A stretch of 64,000 nt of DNA from Asterella californica (Eukaryota; Streptophyta; Marchantiopsida; Marchantiales; Aytoniaceae). Both the position numbers and the translations under genes were made by a program. Where the stretch lies: contig JAYKYS010000047.1 of assembly GCA_036924285.1 (NCBI GenBank), positions 62,001 to 126,000 of the forward strand. The letters are read 5' to 3'. This document shows positions 23,641-35,553 of this stretch, piece by piece (position 1 is the stretch's first letter; each line of letters begins with the position of its first letter). The notes beneath the pieces are model-generated. The model worked only from the letters and a program-made list of their open reading frames with translations. It ran no database searches and was not told the origin of the DNA.

Positions 23641-24757
23641 GCAGCATGTTTGCTTCCAGTGGGTTCTGAGATGCCTCGCGTGTACGATGTGGTGCCCCTA
23701 TTATAACTCATTAGACATAGACTGTGTTGTGGAGGCTCTGACTGCACGCTTGCAGAGTACAGGTTCTGAAGGTTGCGTTGTCCGCGCGCAGCCCCCACTC
23801 AGGGTGTTGTTTCATGCACATACGAGCAGTGATTCAAGCCTTATAGCCCATGTAGGAGGTCTTGTCAGCCTCCTGTTTCTGCGAGGCGCACGCAGCGACT
23901 TTTGCAGTTCGGAGTGGGCTGTCATGGCTTGCCGATTGCTACTGGCCGTTTGGCTAGTGCTGGCCTGTAGACAGGGCTAACAAGGTTTGTTTGGCTTGCG
24001 ACAGTGGTATCATTGGCGATGAAAAGCATATGATCTACGAGAGCACTGCAATGACTCTTTTCAGGCAGCAGCATGCAGACCTTTTCACACCTCGCTCTGA
24101 CACCATGCGCTCCTTTTCGCTCAGCAAGACCATTTGGGGGTTTTGAACTACGTCATAGACTGTCTAATTTCACGAACATATGACATTATTGCCATGATTG
24201 GCACAACTGATCATCTTGTTGGCTTCTTCTTCTTCTTCATGTCACCTTTCTCACAGACAGCAGCTTCCAGCATGTCAAGAGTAAAGACTGGGATTTGATC
24301 TTTCCACAGATGTCATGAGACTTTGTCAACAAGCCAAAGTCAACAAGCCACACTTATACGGACACCTACTTGTGATATGGCAAACCATACATGTAACCTC
24401 ATGACCGGTGACTGGAGACACAGTGATGACAGCCAGCAGTTACCACCTTACTGTGTTGCTTGGTCTAGTACAGCAGCAGCTTCAGTACACTGAGCTGAGC
24501 AACAGGTTTTTGCAAGTGCAGAACTGCCTTCTCGCTCTCAATTGCATACTGGGGTTCAGAAGAGCACTGGTTTGAGGCTGATCCTGAGCACTTGCCCACT
24601 ATAGCTCATGAAACTCACCAAGTGTACTACATAGGGCTGCACTTACTCAGAAGACTCTTGCTGCATATCACCCTCAAAACTTGATTTCTGAGAGCAGTCG
24701 ACCTTCCAGTGATAGGCACGCAACTTTCTGCGCACTGCCCAGGTCCGTAACGCCATA

Positions 24758-27700
24758 TCAGTCCATGCCACTGCGCTCCAGAGCTTCCAGTGCATGTGCC
24801 ACTGATAAACAGGTGGAGCGCAGAATGATGGTCTGAAGCAGGTTCAACAGCTTGGGAGCTTGCTGTGCCATTTGCTGGAAAGATGTCCTGCACAGCAACA
24901 GCAGTGTTGCTGTTTGTAGGTACAAGGCAATGCCTTGACATCTCCAGCTGAAGCCCAGTGACCAGACAGCACAATTTCAATTGCACTGACATGAAACCTA
25001 TCGCTGATCGGTCCACAACTGCAGCATCAAACTTGCTGGAGCCATTGGGCATGCTCCGTTCAGCATTTCTTTTTGGAATTGCTTGAGTCTTAGACCAACC
25101 ACACATGAGTCGAACAGGGAGAGGGTGCACAATGTGGATGACACTCTGCAGCAAAGTCTGTCCTGTCAGCTGCATTGTGAAACTGCAATACAACATGATG
25201 CAGCAAGCACCTGGAGATACAGAGAAGCGTGCAGGAGTCTTTGCACACAGCTTGAAAAGAGCGAGCTTGCTGCAGGAAGAAGTCCAGCTCCCCTACTATC
25301 CCACCTGGCCCATAATCAAACTGCCTGCATCCATCACACGCCTCCTTGCTTGTCTTTGGCTGTATGCTAGATGCAGAAATTGATACCATACGTCTAACTT
25401 CATAATGCCAGACTAGGCTCCCTCACACCGAAATTGCAGATTACAACAATGCGAGTATGAGTAAATGTGAACACTCCAGCTCTAGTGGGGGTGAGAACAA
25501 AAGTGGTTTTGAAGAACTGGATCATCGCACGCCTTGGTCATTGTGTGCCAACCAGATGAACTGTAAATCTTGACATGCAGCATACACACAGCTGGATGCT
25601 TGCGTATACTTGTTAATAAGCATGCTCCATGCTTGTGTGGACCTGCTGACTCAAAGCACCGGTGACAGAATGGCAAGGTTGGTGTCCACTGAGCAGTCAG
25701 GCAAACAGCGCAGAGCTAGATCTACGCCATTATGAAGCAGCGGCAGCAGGCCTGCAAACCTGACGGGTGCAACTGCAAGGATCTCCTTGGAGACTGCAGG
25801 CAACTGCATCCGGTGCTGCAGGCGTAGAAAGTCCATGTGACATGTCACCACCCCACTTTCAACAATGTACATCATGTCACTATGCTCCCCCTACATATTC
25901 ACCATCTCAAAGCTCAGATCGTGCCATGATGCCAACTCACAGCAGAAGCATGGACAGCAGCAGAGGCAATCCACTGAAGGTGGCAATGTGGTTGCAGGAA
26001 CACTTCCTGTCTGTTGCTTTGAGTCTATCACTCCCAGCTGGCCTTGTGACACAAGAAAATGAAATGTTCACAACAGCAATTGCCAAAGGCTGATCACAGG
26101 AAGATGCCAAAGATGGAAGTTAACAAACAACAGACAGGACAGGCTGACCTGTGTGAAGAGCGTGCCGCTGGCCGGCAGCTGCTTGACGGACATGAAGGCT
26201 CGAAGCTCGCCAGCAGCTTTAGCATAGTTGATGGGGCCGGGCAGGATGACATGTGGCAGCTCCAGATGCGCTCGCAGCACCTCTGCAAGGTTCATGTGCA
26301 GCTGCCGCGGCTTGCACAGCTTGTAATGCAGCGCCACCTGTGCATCCACAGTCGGCTCACAGTCCAGTTGCTGAACCCACGACAACCAGCATGGCAACTT
26401 CAACAAACAATGGCTGGGCTGTCACCATCTTGATGCAGCTGAGGTAGCTGCGATTGTGATGAGTGTGGGGGCAATAGCAACTGCCATCTGGATTGTGAGG
26501 CTTTGCCATGTCGTTCGAAATCTGCCATTAAGTATGGTGCAGCTGAAGCAGAAGTCAGCCTGCAGGCCGCTTTGCCAGTGTTCTTTCATAAGCAGTCAGC
26601 TGCAGCATCATGGCAGCAGGTCCAGGCAGTATTGCTTGGCCATGCAAAGCGCTCTCAGCACCCTGCACAGCTCTTGCTGCAGCCTGATCTTTACCTCTGT
26701 CGAGGCATTGCTGAGCAATAGAGGCAACACGCAACGCATGGCAAGGCAAGGCAAGGCAAGGCAGGGGTGAGGCGTCACCTCAAGGAAGCGCTCTTCACAA
26801 TACTGCAGGCCCGCCTCCATGTGGTCAAAGGCTCGGCAGCCATGGTGGGCAGTGTGTGCGTCCTCATGCGCATCATCAATGTCACTCTCCACTATGACGC
26901 CATGCGCCAATAGCAGCTGCCTGATGTGAGGCCTATATACACCAGCCACAGCCAACTAGACAACAGCAAAAGAACAACAGTAATGGAAAATACGCTTTTG
27001 AAGCGTGTCAACTCTACAGACATTTTTGGGCTGCTTCTGGGTACAGAGCTTCCTGTTATGGCACTTGACGGCATAGGCTTTTCTTTTCTATCTTTCTCTA
27101 CAGACATGATGGAGTCAGAACATGTTTGGTATGCCAGCCCATTGCAACAAGGGCGCTCATCCAGACCTCTTGAGATGGTGCGAACAACTGCATGACGCAG
27201 TGAAACAAAACCATGATGACTTCTGTACCACTTCAGGCAGCTGCAGCTGCAAGTGGTCAAAGCACAGCAGGGCTGGCATGCTATGATGCCATTATTTGCT
27301 CAAGAGCAACATCAAATCATCTGATTACCAGGCTAGACCTGGTAGGGAGAGCAGGAGCATGCATGCATGCGTGTGTGCGTACTTGGTGCTAGGCATGTGG
27401 GTCAGGACAAGCTCCACTCCTAGGCGCTCAAGGCCAGAGCGCAAGCTAAAGAAGGTTCTGGCCGCTGTAGCATCAAGCCCTTGCACTCGCCTGCGACCCC
27501 ATGCACACCACTTCTGCACATGCGCTTTTCCAGACAAATCCGGGCTGCACATACTATCAGCCCAAAACGGCAACAGGACTCAAGGACTCAAGGACTCTAT
27601 TAATGGTCACATCAAAACACATGGTCATACCCAAATGCATGGTCACACCAACGTACATGGTCACACAAAACTGAAGCACACGTTCTTGCAAGCGCCTTGC

Positions 27701-30700
27701 AACCCCTGCGTCTATCACTTTTGCCCAACTTTCTGTACATGATTACGAAGAGATGTGCTGCATGCATTTCTGGTATTGGAATCATGCCCGCTCAGCAGGA
27801 AGCCAGGGGTTCTACAAGTGCAAAGGACAGCTTGACGAAACCCAGAATTAAAGTGCCTGCATCCCCATTGCAATATGTGCATAAGTTTGTTCTACCGTGT
27901 GCATTTCGCAGAAGTGCAAGCTAGACAGTACCTGAAGTCCAGCAGCAGGAACCTGGGAGATACAGCTGCAGCTGCCTTGAATCGCTCCCTGACAGGCTCT
28001 TCAAAGGTGCCAGAGGAGTCGCCAAACTGGTCGGCATCAACCACGCTGTCTAGCATGACATTGGCATCTGACAGTGTAGCCTTTGCCACCTGCGCAACCA
28101 ACCCACTTTGAGCTTCTGTTGCAAATATTGCATATGTGATGACTCAAGTATGCATGAGAGAATCCTGACAGCTCGTGAAATGAGTGACAGTGCAGAAGCT
28201 GGATTCATGCATAATCAGTCAATGTGTTGTTGAGCCTATACACAATTGTTGCTGCCTGTGCCTCCAACGGCCCATGCTCCTAAATTCCTCCCCTCATGAA
28301 CCCTTACTCTCCACCCCCCCCCCCCCCCTCCCCCCGGCGGGTTTCTCCTACCCCACCATCATTCGAAAGCCATTCAGGTGAAGCTTACAGCAGGCAACAA
28401 AAGGGTGCATGCAGAGAATCAGCATCCTGGGCAGCGGCAGCTGTCAGAAGTGGCCAAGTGTGACTTGAAGCTGGTGCACCTCCAGGACCTTGTCGCTGAT
28501 TTTGACAGAGCTGCCGAAGAAGATGTAGCCTGACAGGGAGACGGCGACGCAGCGGGGGTTGAACTGCTCCAGCACGGTGCGCTGCTCAAAGGTGCGCACT
28601 GCGCCGCTGCGGCTGGGCACCACAGTGAAGGCAGTCACCAGCACCTGCACGCCATGCCTGCTCACCACACTCACCATTGCTGATGGAACAAAACACTTGG
28701 TGACTGCTTTTCTGTAACGATCAGTTGCTGTTCTTGGTTGGTTGGTTGCTGTCTGTAACAATGAAAAATCCCAGTGTCAAGCTGATCAGAGGTGAAGCAC
28801 ATTTATCACGGCAGAACAAGTATTGCTGTGTGTCCAGTTGTGATGCAAAAATCGTCAGGGGAGTGCTGGTGACACTTTGAAAACCCAACTGACACACTTT
28901 ATAAAAACAAAATAGCTCAGTGCAATAAGGTACTGCAGCAGGCATAACCACTTGAGGACCTCAAGGGGCTCCCAGGTAATCCTAGGGGGAGGGTGGGGGG
29001 GGGGGGAAGGGGGGGGGCCAAGGGCGGCTTGGGGGCCTTTTGGGGGATTGCAACGCCCTCGACCACTTCAGGTCTTCAGCGCATGCATGGGAAACTGATC
29101 CTGATCTTGGCCTAAGCAGCTCGTGTACAAGCGCTGAGCGATCCACAAATGCGCTGTGTATGCTGGGCACATGACCAGCGCACGAAGAGGAGAAGCAGAC
29201 CTTGCTATAGTTGTAGGCAAAAAGCAAGCTGGCAGCAACGATGCCTGCAGCAATGCCCAGCTCCAGGCCCATGACCATGATAGCCACAAAGGTGGCCACC
29301 AGCAGGCCATACTCCATACCTGTTACCCTCTGATACGCCAGGAACAGCCAATCCTGCGCCCACCACTTAAGCACATCAGCCGTTGAAGTGCCAGACAAGC
29401 AATACATGATTGCAAGAGTGACAATCATGTGCACGCTGAACGAGATGGTGTGACATGCGGCACTGCTGCTGCAGAGGCTGCAATGTGTTGTAACTTGTGT
29501 ATGGGCTGTAATAAGCAAGCAACATGTATGGCAGGGCTGGCTCCCCTGTCATCTTGGGGTTCCTGACAGGGCAGACGCCGCCATGCTGCCAAGCTTGTAG
29601 CATTGCTGTCACCACCATGCTGTACATACCTTGGGCGGCCAGCTGCAGTACATGCCAGCTATGCTGAAGGGAGCACCATAATCTGATGCCAGAACATTGG
29701 GTAGATTTGAGCTTGTGTACCCCCAAAGGTGATCAAGTTGAAAAGCTGCTGCTGCTGCTGCTGCTGCTTGCTGCTGCTGCTGCTGCTTGCTGATGATGAG
29801 GCCCAAGGTGGTGCTGTATGTGCTGGCAATGCTTTACATGCCTCAGCGCACTGTGACAGGCATTGAGCTTTGGGAGTACTTCAGCACTTCTAGTTGCAGC
29901 TGCTGCTGCTGCCGCTGCTGCACAGAGATTGAGCTTCGGAGGTACTTCAGCGTTTCTAGTTGTAGTTGACGCTGCTGTCACTTCTGCTGTTGCTTCAGCA
30001 GCTGAGCTGAGCTGTCAAAATGTCTGTCACACAGGACATCAGAACAGGGCTGATGATGTCAGCTGCAGACAAGGCTCTTACCCTGGCAATCTCCCAGCCA
30101 ATCCAGATCATGAGGGATCCAAAGAAGTAGCTGGGCAGGAAGTTGATGACTGAGAAGGGTGCAACAAAGATGGCCAGCATGAGGAGCGCTATGACAAAGC
30201 CGTTGATGCGGGAGTGGACGCCTGACCGCATGGTGAAGATGGTCTGACTGAAGATGTAGCTGCCAGTGAAGCCAGCCCCGGCGAAAGCAGTCGCCACATT
30301 GGACCAGCCTGCCCAACAAGCAAACCAGTCAGGAGAGTCATGGCTGAAGTTGGGCCTGGATTCTGTTGGTCCTTCTCAAGAGACTCCATATCCTGCTCAA
30401 ATGCAGGAGTGTTGTGCTGTAGAGAAGTGTGTTCTGGCAAGAGGTTGGAAGCATTCACACAACACAAATTTGGCTGCTCACTGCCAAATTGTCGATTTGA
30501 AGACATGCATACAAGTGTGGGGTCCTCTTCAGACGACTGCGCAGCAGTTGTTTGTTCTGTGTAGCATGCATGAAAGGGGGCAGAGGGGGGGGAGGGGGGG
30601 TAAGACAGTCTCTCTCACCCACTGTGACAAGCTCTTGGTTGTAGTCCAAGGGGTCAGGAGAGTCTTGCTGGATGGCTGCAACATCAAGAGAGGAGCCAAA

Positions 30701-33700
30701 AGCAACGACGAAGAAGAGTGCCAGAGCAGTGGGGAGCTGGCGTGGCATGACGCCCCAGTAGATTCCGTCAAACTTCAGGTCACGGATGTTGTATAAGCCG
30801 TAGATCTGCCAGAAAGGACCAGACTGCTCGTTACCCTGCACCATTTCTTTCATCGTGCTCAGGATTGCATCAAGGCACACAAGAAGTTTGAACAAGCACA
30901 TTCCACATCTGCCTCTACAGTCAGGACGAACAGGTGAAGTTGCAAGCACCTCAACAAATCTCTTGCAACAAATCTTGTGCAACTTCACTCAGACATGATG
31001 TAGTGGAGGTGCAGAGCACTTCGTATATCACTGTAATGGATCACAGTACAGGTGACCTGAGCATCAGCCATCGACGCTACTATATGCACTCATGCTACAA
31101 CAATCCATGAGCAACATGTGCAAGCTGTCCAGCAAGTGATGTGCTTGCTACATCAAGAGGTACCTCCCACCCCCCCTCTGGTCTCCCCTGCCTTTCCCCC
31201 TGGCAGCCCTTGTCACTTCACACCCTACTTGCCAACCAGGGCTTGCATAGCCCCTCTGTGTTGGTTCTGCTTGTCAGGACATCACATACAATATACACAC
31301 TGGAGCAGAGGCCCACCGCAGGCTTGGCTACCCAGCCGCCATCCTGTGCATCCACCAGAGACTTATGCAGGCATGCCAGCACCACAAAGAAGATCCCCGG
31401 CAGGAAGACCAGCACAGCAGGGAGGGCCAGCGGGGACTTGAAGCGTGCCATGACCAGCATGAGCAGCAGGGTGGACACCACTGCAGGGGCAAGCTTGATG
31501 AAGGGGTCCCACTGTGCCAGCTGGAGCCATGTTCTAGGGCTGTCCCACATTCACACCTGCACCCCCCATGGCACCTCCAATTTTGGTACGCCCCAACTTA
31601 GCCATTTACTGCTGCCAGGCAGTCTCAAGCACACTGGCACATCCCAAAAGGCTGTATCGCACCAAACCTCATGGTATGGGGGACCACTCCCCCCTCCTCC
31701 CCCCCCCCCCCCCCCATCAGGGGCGATTTGTAGTGCAGATGCAGAGCGAGTTGATGTTCAGCAGCAGTTGATGTAGCTCAGGCATGGAGCGCGTGCGTCA
31801 GTGCCAGTGTACGCATGACAGAATGTTGAGGGCAGCAATCAAGGTCAACCTGCGGTGAGGACTACCCATTGGGCATGCTTTGTGTGCTTGAGTACACTCA
31901 GCCAACAAGGTATCAGCATTGGGTGAACAGCAGTGGCAGTGTGTATAAACAGCAGGAGCAGCTGTTTTCAAGCATGCTAAATTACACAGCAGGACAATTA
32001 TACAGGGTGCCTTTTGAGCAAGTCTGCTGGCAAGGCAATGCATATACATTTGCATATGTAAAGACATGTGTGGTTACATGCATGAGCTCCTACTGCACTT
32101 GACCCATGCAGCATAACCACCATGCCTTGTGAGAAGACATGTGTATTTCATAACAACCATGCACTATCTTTACGCGTCCAAGCTGCAACTCATTGTCTGA
32201 CTGTCAGTCTTTGGACCGCTGAAGCAAGGTCAGTTGAAGCAGGCTTTGTGAACAAAAAAGACATTTTTGCCTGCAGCATGCACATGGCATCCCATACCTG
32301 ACGCCAGAGACACTCCTGAAGCCAGGCAGAAATAGCCAACATACCCCAGGTAGCCCCCCACAACTGGCAAAGGCACATACTGCACCAGGGACGCCAATCT
32401 GAGATAGCCTGCATGTTCAGGCCAGTCAGGGCGGTGGCTCACTGACTATGATACCTTGTACAGCATGCCTAAATGCACATGATGCAATGCTTCTCAGAAA
32501 AGCTGTGAGCATGTTGTCCGAGGTGATGACTGGACTGGATCTGCAAATGGGCATGTACAATCTAAAGCAGTGCTTGCCTTGGCTGGGGCAGTGCCGGGGG
32601 CGCGGGGGGGGTGGGGGGGGGGGCTCATCCATATATGGCAGAAGTAAAGCGCATGACAGCAGAGCCTCTGCTCAAAGATCTTGATGTCAATATATACGGC
32701 CCTTGCAAGTGGCAGGTGACTGTGCAGACTCTGTGCAAGATCAACCAACACTGCACAAAGTCTACGGCGTAGGGACAGTGGTTGGTTGGTTGGTGGCACC
32801 TCTTGCTTGATGCACACAAAGTCGTGCGTACCGTACTTGTGGCATGTGTACCTGTGAGTATGATCAGCACCCCAACAAGAAGGGTGGTGAGTAGCAGCGT
32901 GACCAACACAGTGCCCAGTGTGACGTCGCTGTTTTTGCCAGCTTTGTGGCAAGCATCGACCACAGATGTTGCCATAGCAGACAGGAAGATGAGACCCACG
33001 TCTTGCACCTGTCCCACCGCAAAGGGGAGGGTGCTTTTGACGCTGAAAACTATTTGGTGGACCCCACTGCTGAGAAACACCAGCTTCACCATCTGGCCCA
33101 AGACTGGCTGGAAAAAATAGTCCTGCGGCAAGACAGACGATGCAGTCAGCTCGGCAGTGATTACAATCATCATCAGCTGACAGGAATGACCCAAATGCAT
33201 TTGGGCATTTGCCTGTGAGGATGCAGTGCCGGCCATACAATGCCTGTTGGTGCTGTCACCAGATGCCATGGGTTGGAGCCGGCATGAGCGCATATGCGGG
33301 TTGGAGCCTGAACTTTTGGTGTGCAGGTGCCGAGGGAGTGCCTCTAAGACCTGAGTGTCCATGCTGGCTAAGCTCATGCCATGGCTGTTTGCGTGAGCAG
33401 CCACTGCAAACATTGCTGCTCCAGCCAGCTCAGCCAAATGAGCTGAGTAGACACATGCAGGTGCACGTGACTGGCATGCTGTTTGCTGCTGCTGGCAAAA
33501 GCAGCAGGATGCCCACATGTTGTACTCGAGGGACTCACAACCATGACGTGATGGCTTGTACTTGCCTGGAAGATGATTGCAGCAAAGGATGTCATCACAG
33601 GAATGGTGATGATGGCATTGATGACCCCACACAGAAAGGCGGCCTGAATTTGTGCAGCGCGAGTCTGCTTGTCCCCTGTTGGTGGAGTGCGAGCATGTGG

Positions 33701-34374
33701 CATTGGTCCAATAATGATGTCATCAGACATGTCCTTGTCACTTGTAGTGCTTGGAGCACCTCCGACATTAGCACCTGCAGATTTCGCAAGTGAGTTGTTG
33801 CAGTGTTCCTTGCAGACTCTGCAATTGTAACTATTCGCAACAAATCGGCAACAAACAACCTGCAGTGGGACTGGCGCCAAGAGCTCCATTCTGAGATTCT
33901 TCAGTCCCACTGTGTTGCTGTTCATTTGGCTGCTTCTGCGGGTTGCACAGCATATGAGCAGCAGTATATGGCCTGACTGGATTTGTATATTCCTGCATAT
34001 AGGCTGACCTGTCGAGAAAACACATTGTTGAAAGTGCCCAAGCTCCTGGCAAGCAATGATGTCGGGCGATGGGATTGGGTCCTGTGACTATCAGCTGTGG
34101 CTTGCCTCTCGCTTGTTAACAAGGGAGCTGTCAGACTTTCCACAAACGCGGATTCTGTCTGCTGGTTTTCGGGAATCGCGACATCCTCCGGTTCATTTTC
34201 TCGTCGCAAGAACGATGGCTGAACTCTGGACACTTGTGGGGATCTAGCGAATCCTCCAAGAGTGGAGCCAAAACCTTCAAACCTCGGAAGACTGGACGGA
34301 AGCCCGGAGTCATCAGCAGCCGGTCTGTCGATGCTGCTGCGCCTGCCGCCAGGCACTGATCCGAAGGGCGCCAT
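24758..34374 (-). CDS. SulP/SLC26-family anion transporter with STAS and cyclic-nucleotide-binding domains
   Basis: Membrane transporter of the SulP superfamily, in the eukaryotic subgroup that adds a C-terminal cNMP-binding fold (yeast YGR125W-like, vacuolar). Exons: 34009-34374 (hydrophilic N-terminus, MAPFGSVPGGRRSS), about 33566-33770 (first span, GVINAIITIPVMTSFAAIIF), 32852-33122 (FAVGQVQDVGLIFLSAMATS), 32298-32408 (LPVVGGYLGYVGYFCLASGV), about 31321-31546, 30619-30835 (VVAFGSSLDVAAIQQ), 30082-30308, 29201-29353, about 28480-28644 (STAS: FTVVPSRSGAVRTFEQR), 27932-28089 (ending PRFLLLDFR), 27383-27490 (VQGLDATAARTF), 26779-26920, 26149-26370, about 25680-25890 (MYIVESGVV), 25211-25324 (GPGGIVGELDFFLQQ) and 24758-24874 (TGA stop). 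Most junctions keep phase; one small exon may be missing before the last. The substrate cannot be read from sequence. The first intron after exon 2 uses a GC donor. Confidence 0.93.
26742..26764 (+). repeat. (GGCAA)n short array
   Basis: Four to five tandem GGCAA units in an intron of the SulP gene. Confidence 0.85.
27585..27672 (+). repeat. Short tandem repeat, about 20-nt unit
   Basis: Four imperfect copies of a unit containing CATGGTCACACC, preceded by a doubled AAGGACTC, in an intron of the SulP gene. Confidence 0.8.
29740..30000 (+). repeat. CTG-rich repeat cluster with duplicated 70-nt block
   Basis: Runs of CTG around 29743-29795 and 29900-29925. A segment beginning ATTGAGCTT and ending in TTCTAGTTG is tandemly duplicated (about 29862-29900 and 29929-29968). 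It lies in an intron of the SulP gene and generates false poly-Ala and poly-Gln frames. Confidence 0.85.
31699..31715 (+). repeat. poly(C) tract, 17 nt
   Basis: Uninterrupted run of C in an intron of the SulP gene. Confidence 0.95.
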
Positions 34375-34761
34375 GCTTGCAGCCAGTTACATTCCGAATC
34401 GTTATGTTATGGTAGGAGTACTAGCCTGCGTGAATCGTTTTCTGCAGCAACAAGTCTTCGGAGCACTCCGAAACCACAATGGACGCACAATGTTCGACTG
34501 CTGAGGCGTTTCAACGCATCAAACCCACTCGAAAGTGCCGGAATCATCAAAGCCTGCAGGCATGATTTGAGTAAGAGATGCTTTTTCACGAAGCGTTTTG
34601 TTACCGAAATAAAGGTGATCGCGGTATGTAGAGTCTTTATGCAATTTCGAACCGCAACGACTTCACTGATTTGTTTCTTGCAGATGAAGGGTTGCAGTTG
34701 GCAAGAAGCTATTGTGTCTCCATGGGGCAGTTCAGCTGTGTGACCGACCAGTAAGCAATTG
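34375..34761. promoter_or_regulatory. Shared divergent promoter region (SulP transporter / LSm10-like)
   Basis: The 387-bp gap between two ATGs facing away from each other is the only space for both upstream regions. No canonical TATA box was identified. Role inferred from position only. Confidence 0.4.
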
Positions 34762-35124
34762 ATGGGGAAGGACCGTACGCCCCGAAGCCTTGCATGCTTT
34801 GTGCAAGCCCTTGAAGGTCTGCAAGTCTTGATTGAGCTGAGATATGATACTTTGATCAGAGGCATGCTTGACCAGGTCGACGAACACATGAATCTGACTT
34901 TATCTAGCGTCGTGGTAGAAAAGATGTCGAATGGGGAGAAGCATGAAATGCCCTTCATTCATGTTAGAGGCAGAGTAGTCAGGTATGTGCATGTTCCTAG
35001 CAGTGTTCGACCGCACACTGCAATTGAGGATCACCGCAAACGCATTTCGGAGGCAAGACAAGTACATGCCCGAGAGGCTGCTCAACTCTCCAAGCCTCTG
35101 GTCAAAGGAGACCAGACACAGTAG
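34762..35124 (+). CDS. LSM10: U7 snRNP Sm-like protein LSm10 homologue
   Basis: Single-exon gene of 120 residues from the ATG at 34762 to TAG. It is an Sm-fold protein: Sm1 motif with the strand pattern ALEGLQVLIELRYDTLIRGM, LDQVDEHMNLTL, then Sm2 FIHVRGRVVRYVHVP. Animal LSm10 is about 123 residues and has the same layout, including the Arg-Tyr-Val-His-Ile/Val-Pro end of Sm2 and a charged helical tail. SmD1, the nearest alternative, usually has NNIRYFILPD there and a Gly-Arg tail, which is absent here. In animals LSm10 replaces SmD1 in the U7 snRNP that cleaves replication-dependent histone pre-mRNA. That role here is inference. An in-frame TTG precedes the ATG; the start was chosen by length. 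A 5' UTR intron is possible. Confidence 0.78.
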   Translation: MGKDRTPRSLACFVQALEGLQVLIELRYDTLIRGMLDQVDEHMNLTLSSVVVEKMSNGEKHEMPFIHVRGRVVRYVHVPSSVRPHTAIEDHRKRISEARQVHAREAAQLSKPLVKGDQTQ

Positions 35125-35553
35125 GCTTGCTGGCAACATGGCAACTTGCAGATGCATTTAATGATCAGAGAGCACTCAACCTTCGTCTCGTTTCATATGC
35201 TTGTCAATCTTCGAGAGTGACTTGATACCCCTGGTGCATTGTTTGCAGCAACTTTCCCTTTAGACTTGTTGACTGGCTTCGGTTACATCTCAGTAATCCA
35301 GAATCCATGCAGCCAGCAAAGCTGAGCTACCACATACATCACATCGGTTTAAACATGATATACACATGACGTACTTAGGCTGCAGGAGCAAACATGAGCA
35401 AACAAGCTTGACAATATAGCAAATGCTGTGACTACACAATTCACCTCAACAACAGTTTGTGACCTGACAAGGTGAATAAACGTACACCAGACCATCTAGA
35501 CACAGTGCAGTAATCATAACATCAGAAGCCACCTGCTGTGAACCACGACTTGA
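35125..35553. other. Convergent intergenic region
   Basis: Gap between the LSm10-like gene and the 3' end of the receptor kinase gene. No coding or RNA feature recognised. Confidence 0.5.

Noticed and set aside
32494..33240. 248-codon minus-strand frame
   Set aside because: Shadow of the SulP exons in another frame; family motifs lie in the overlapping frame of the 335-codon reading.
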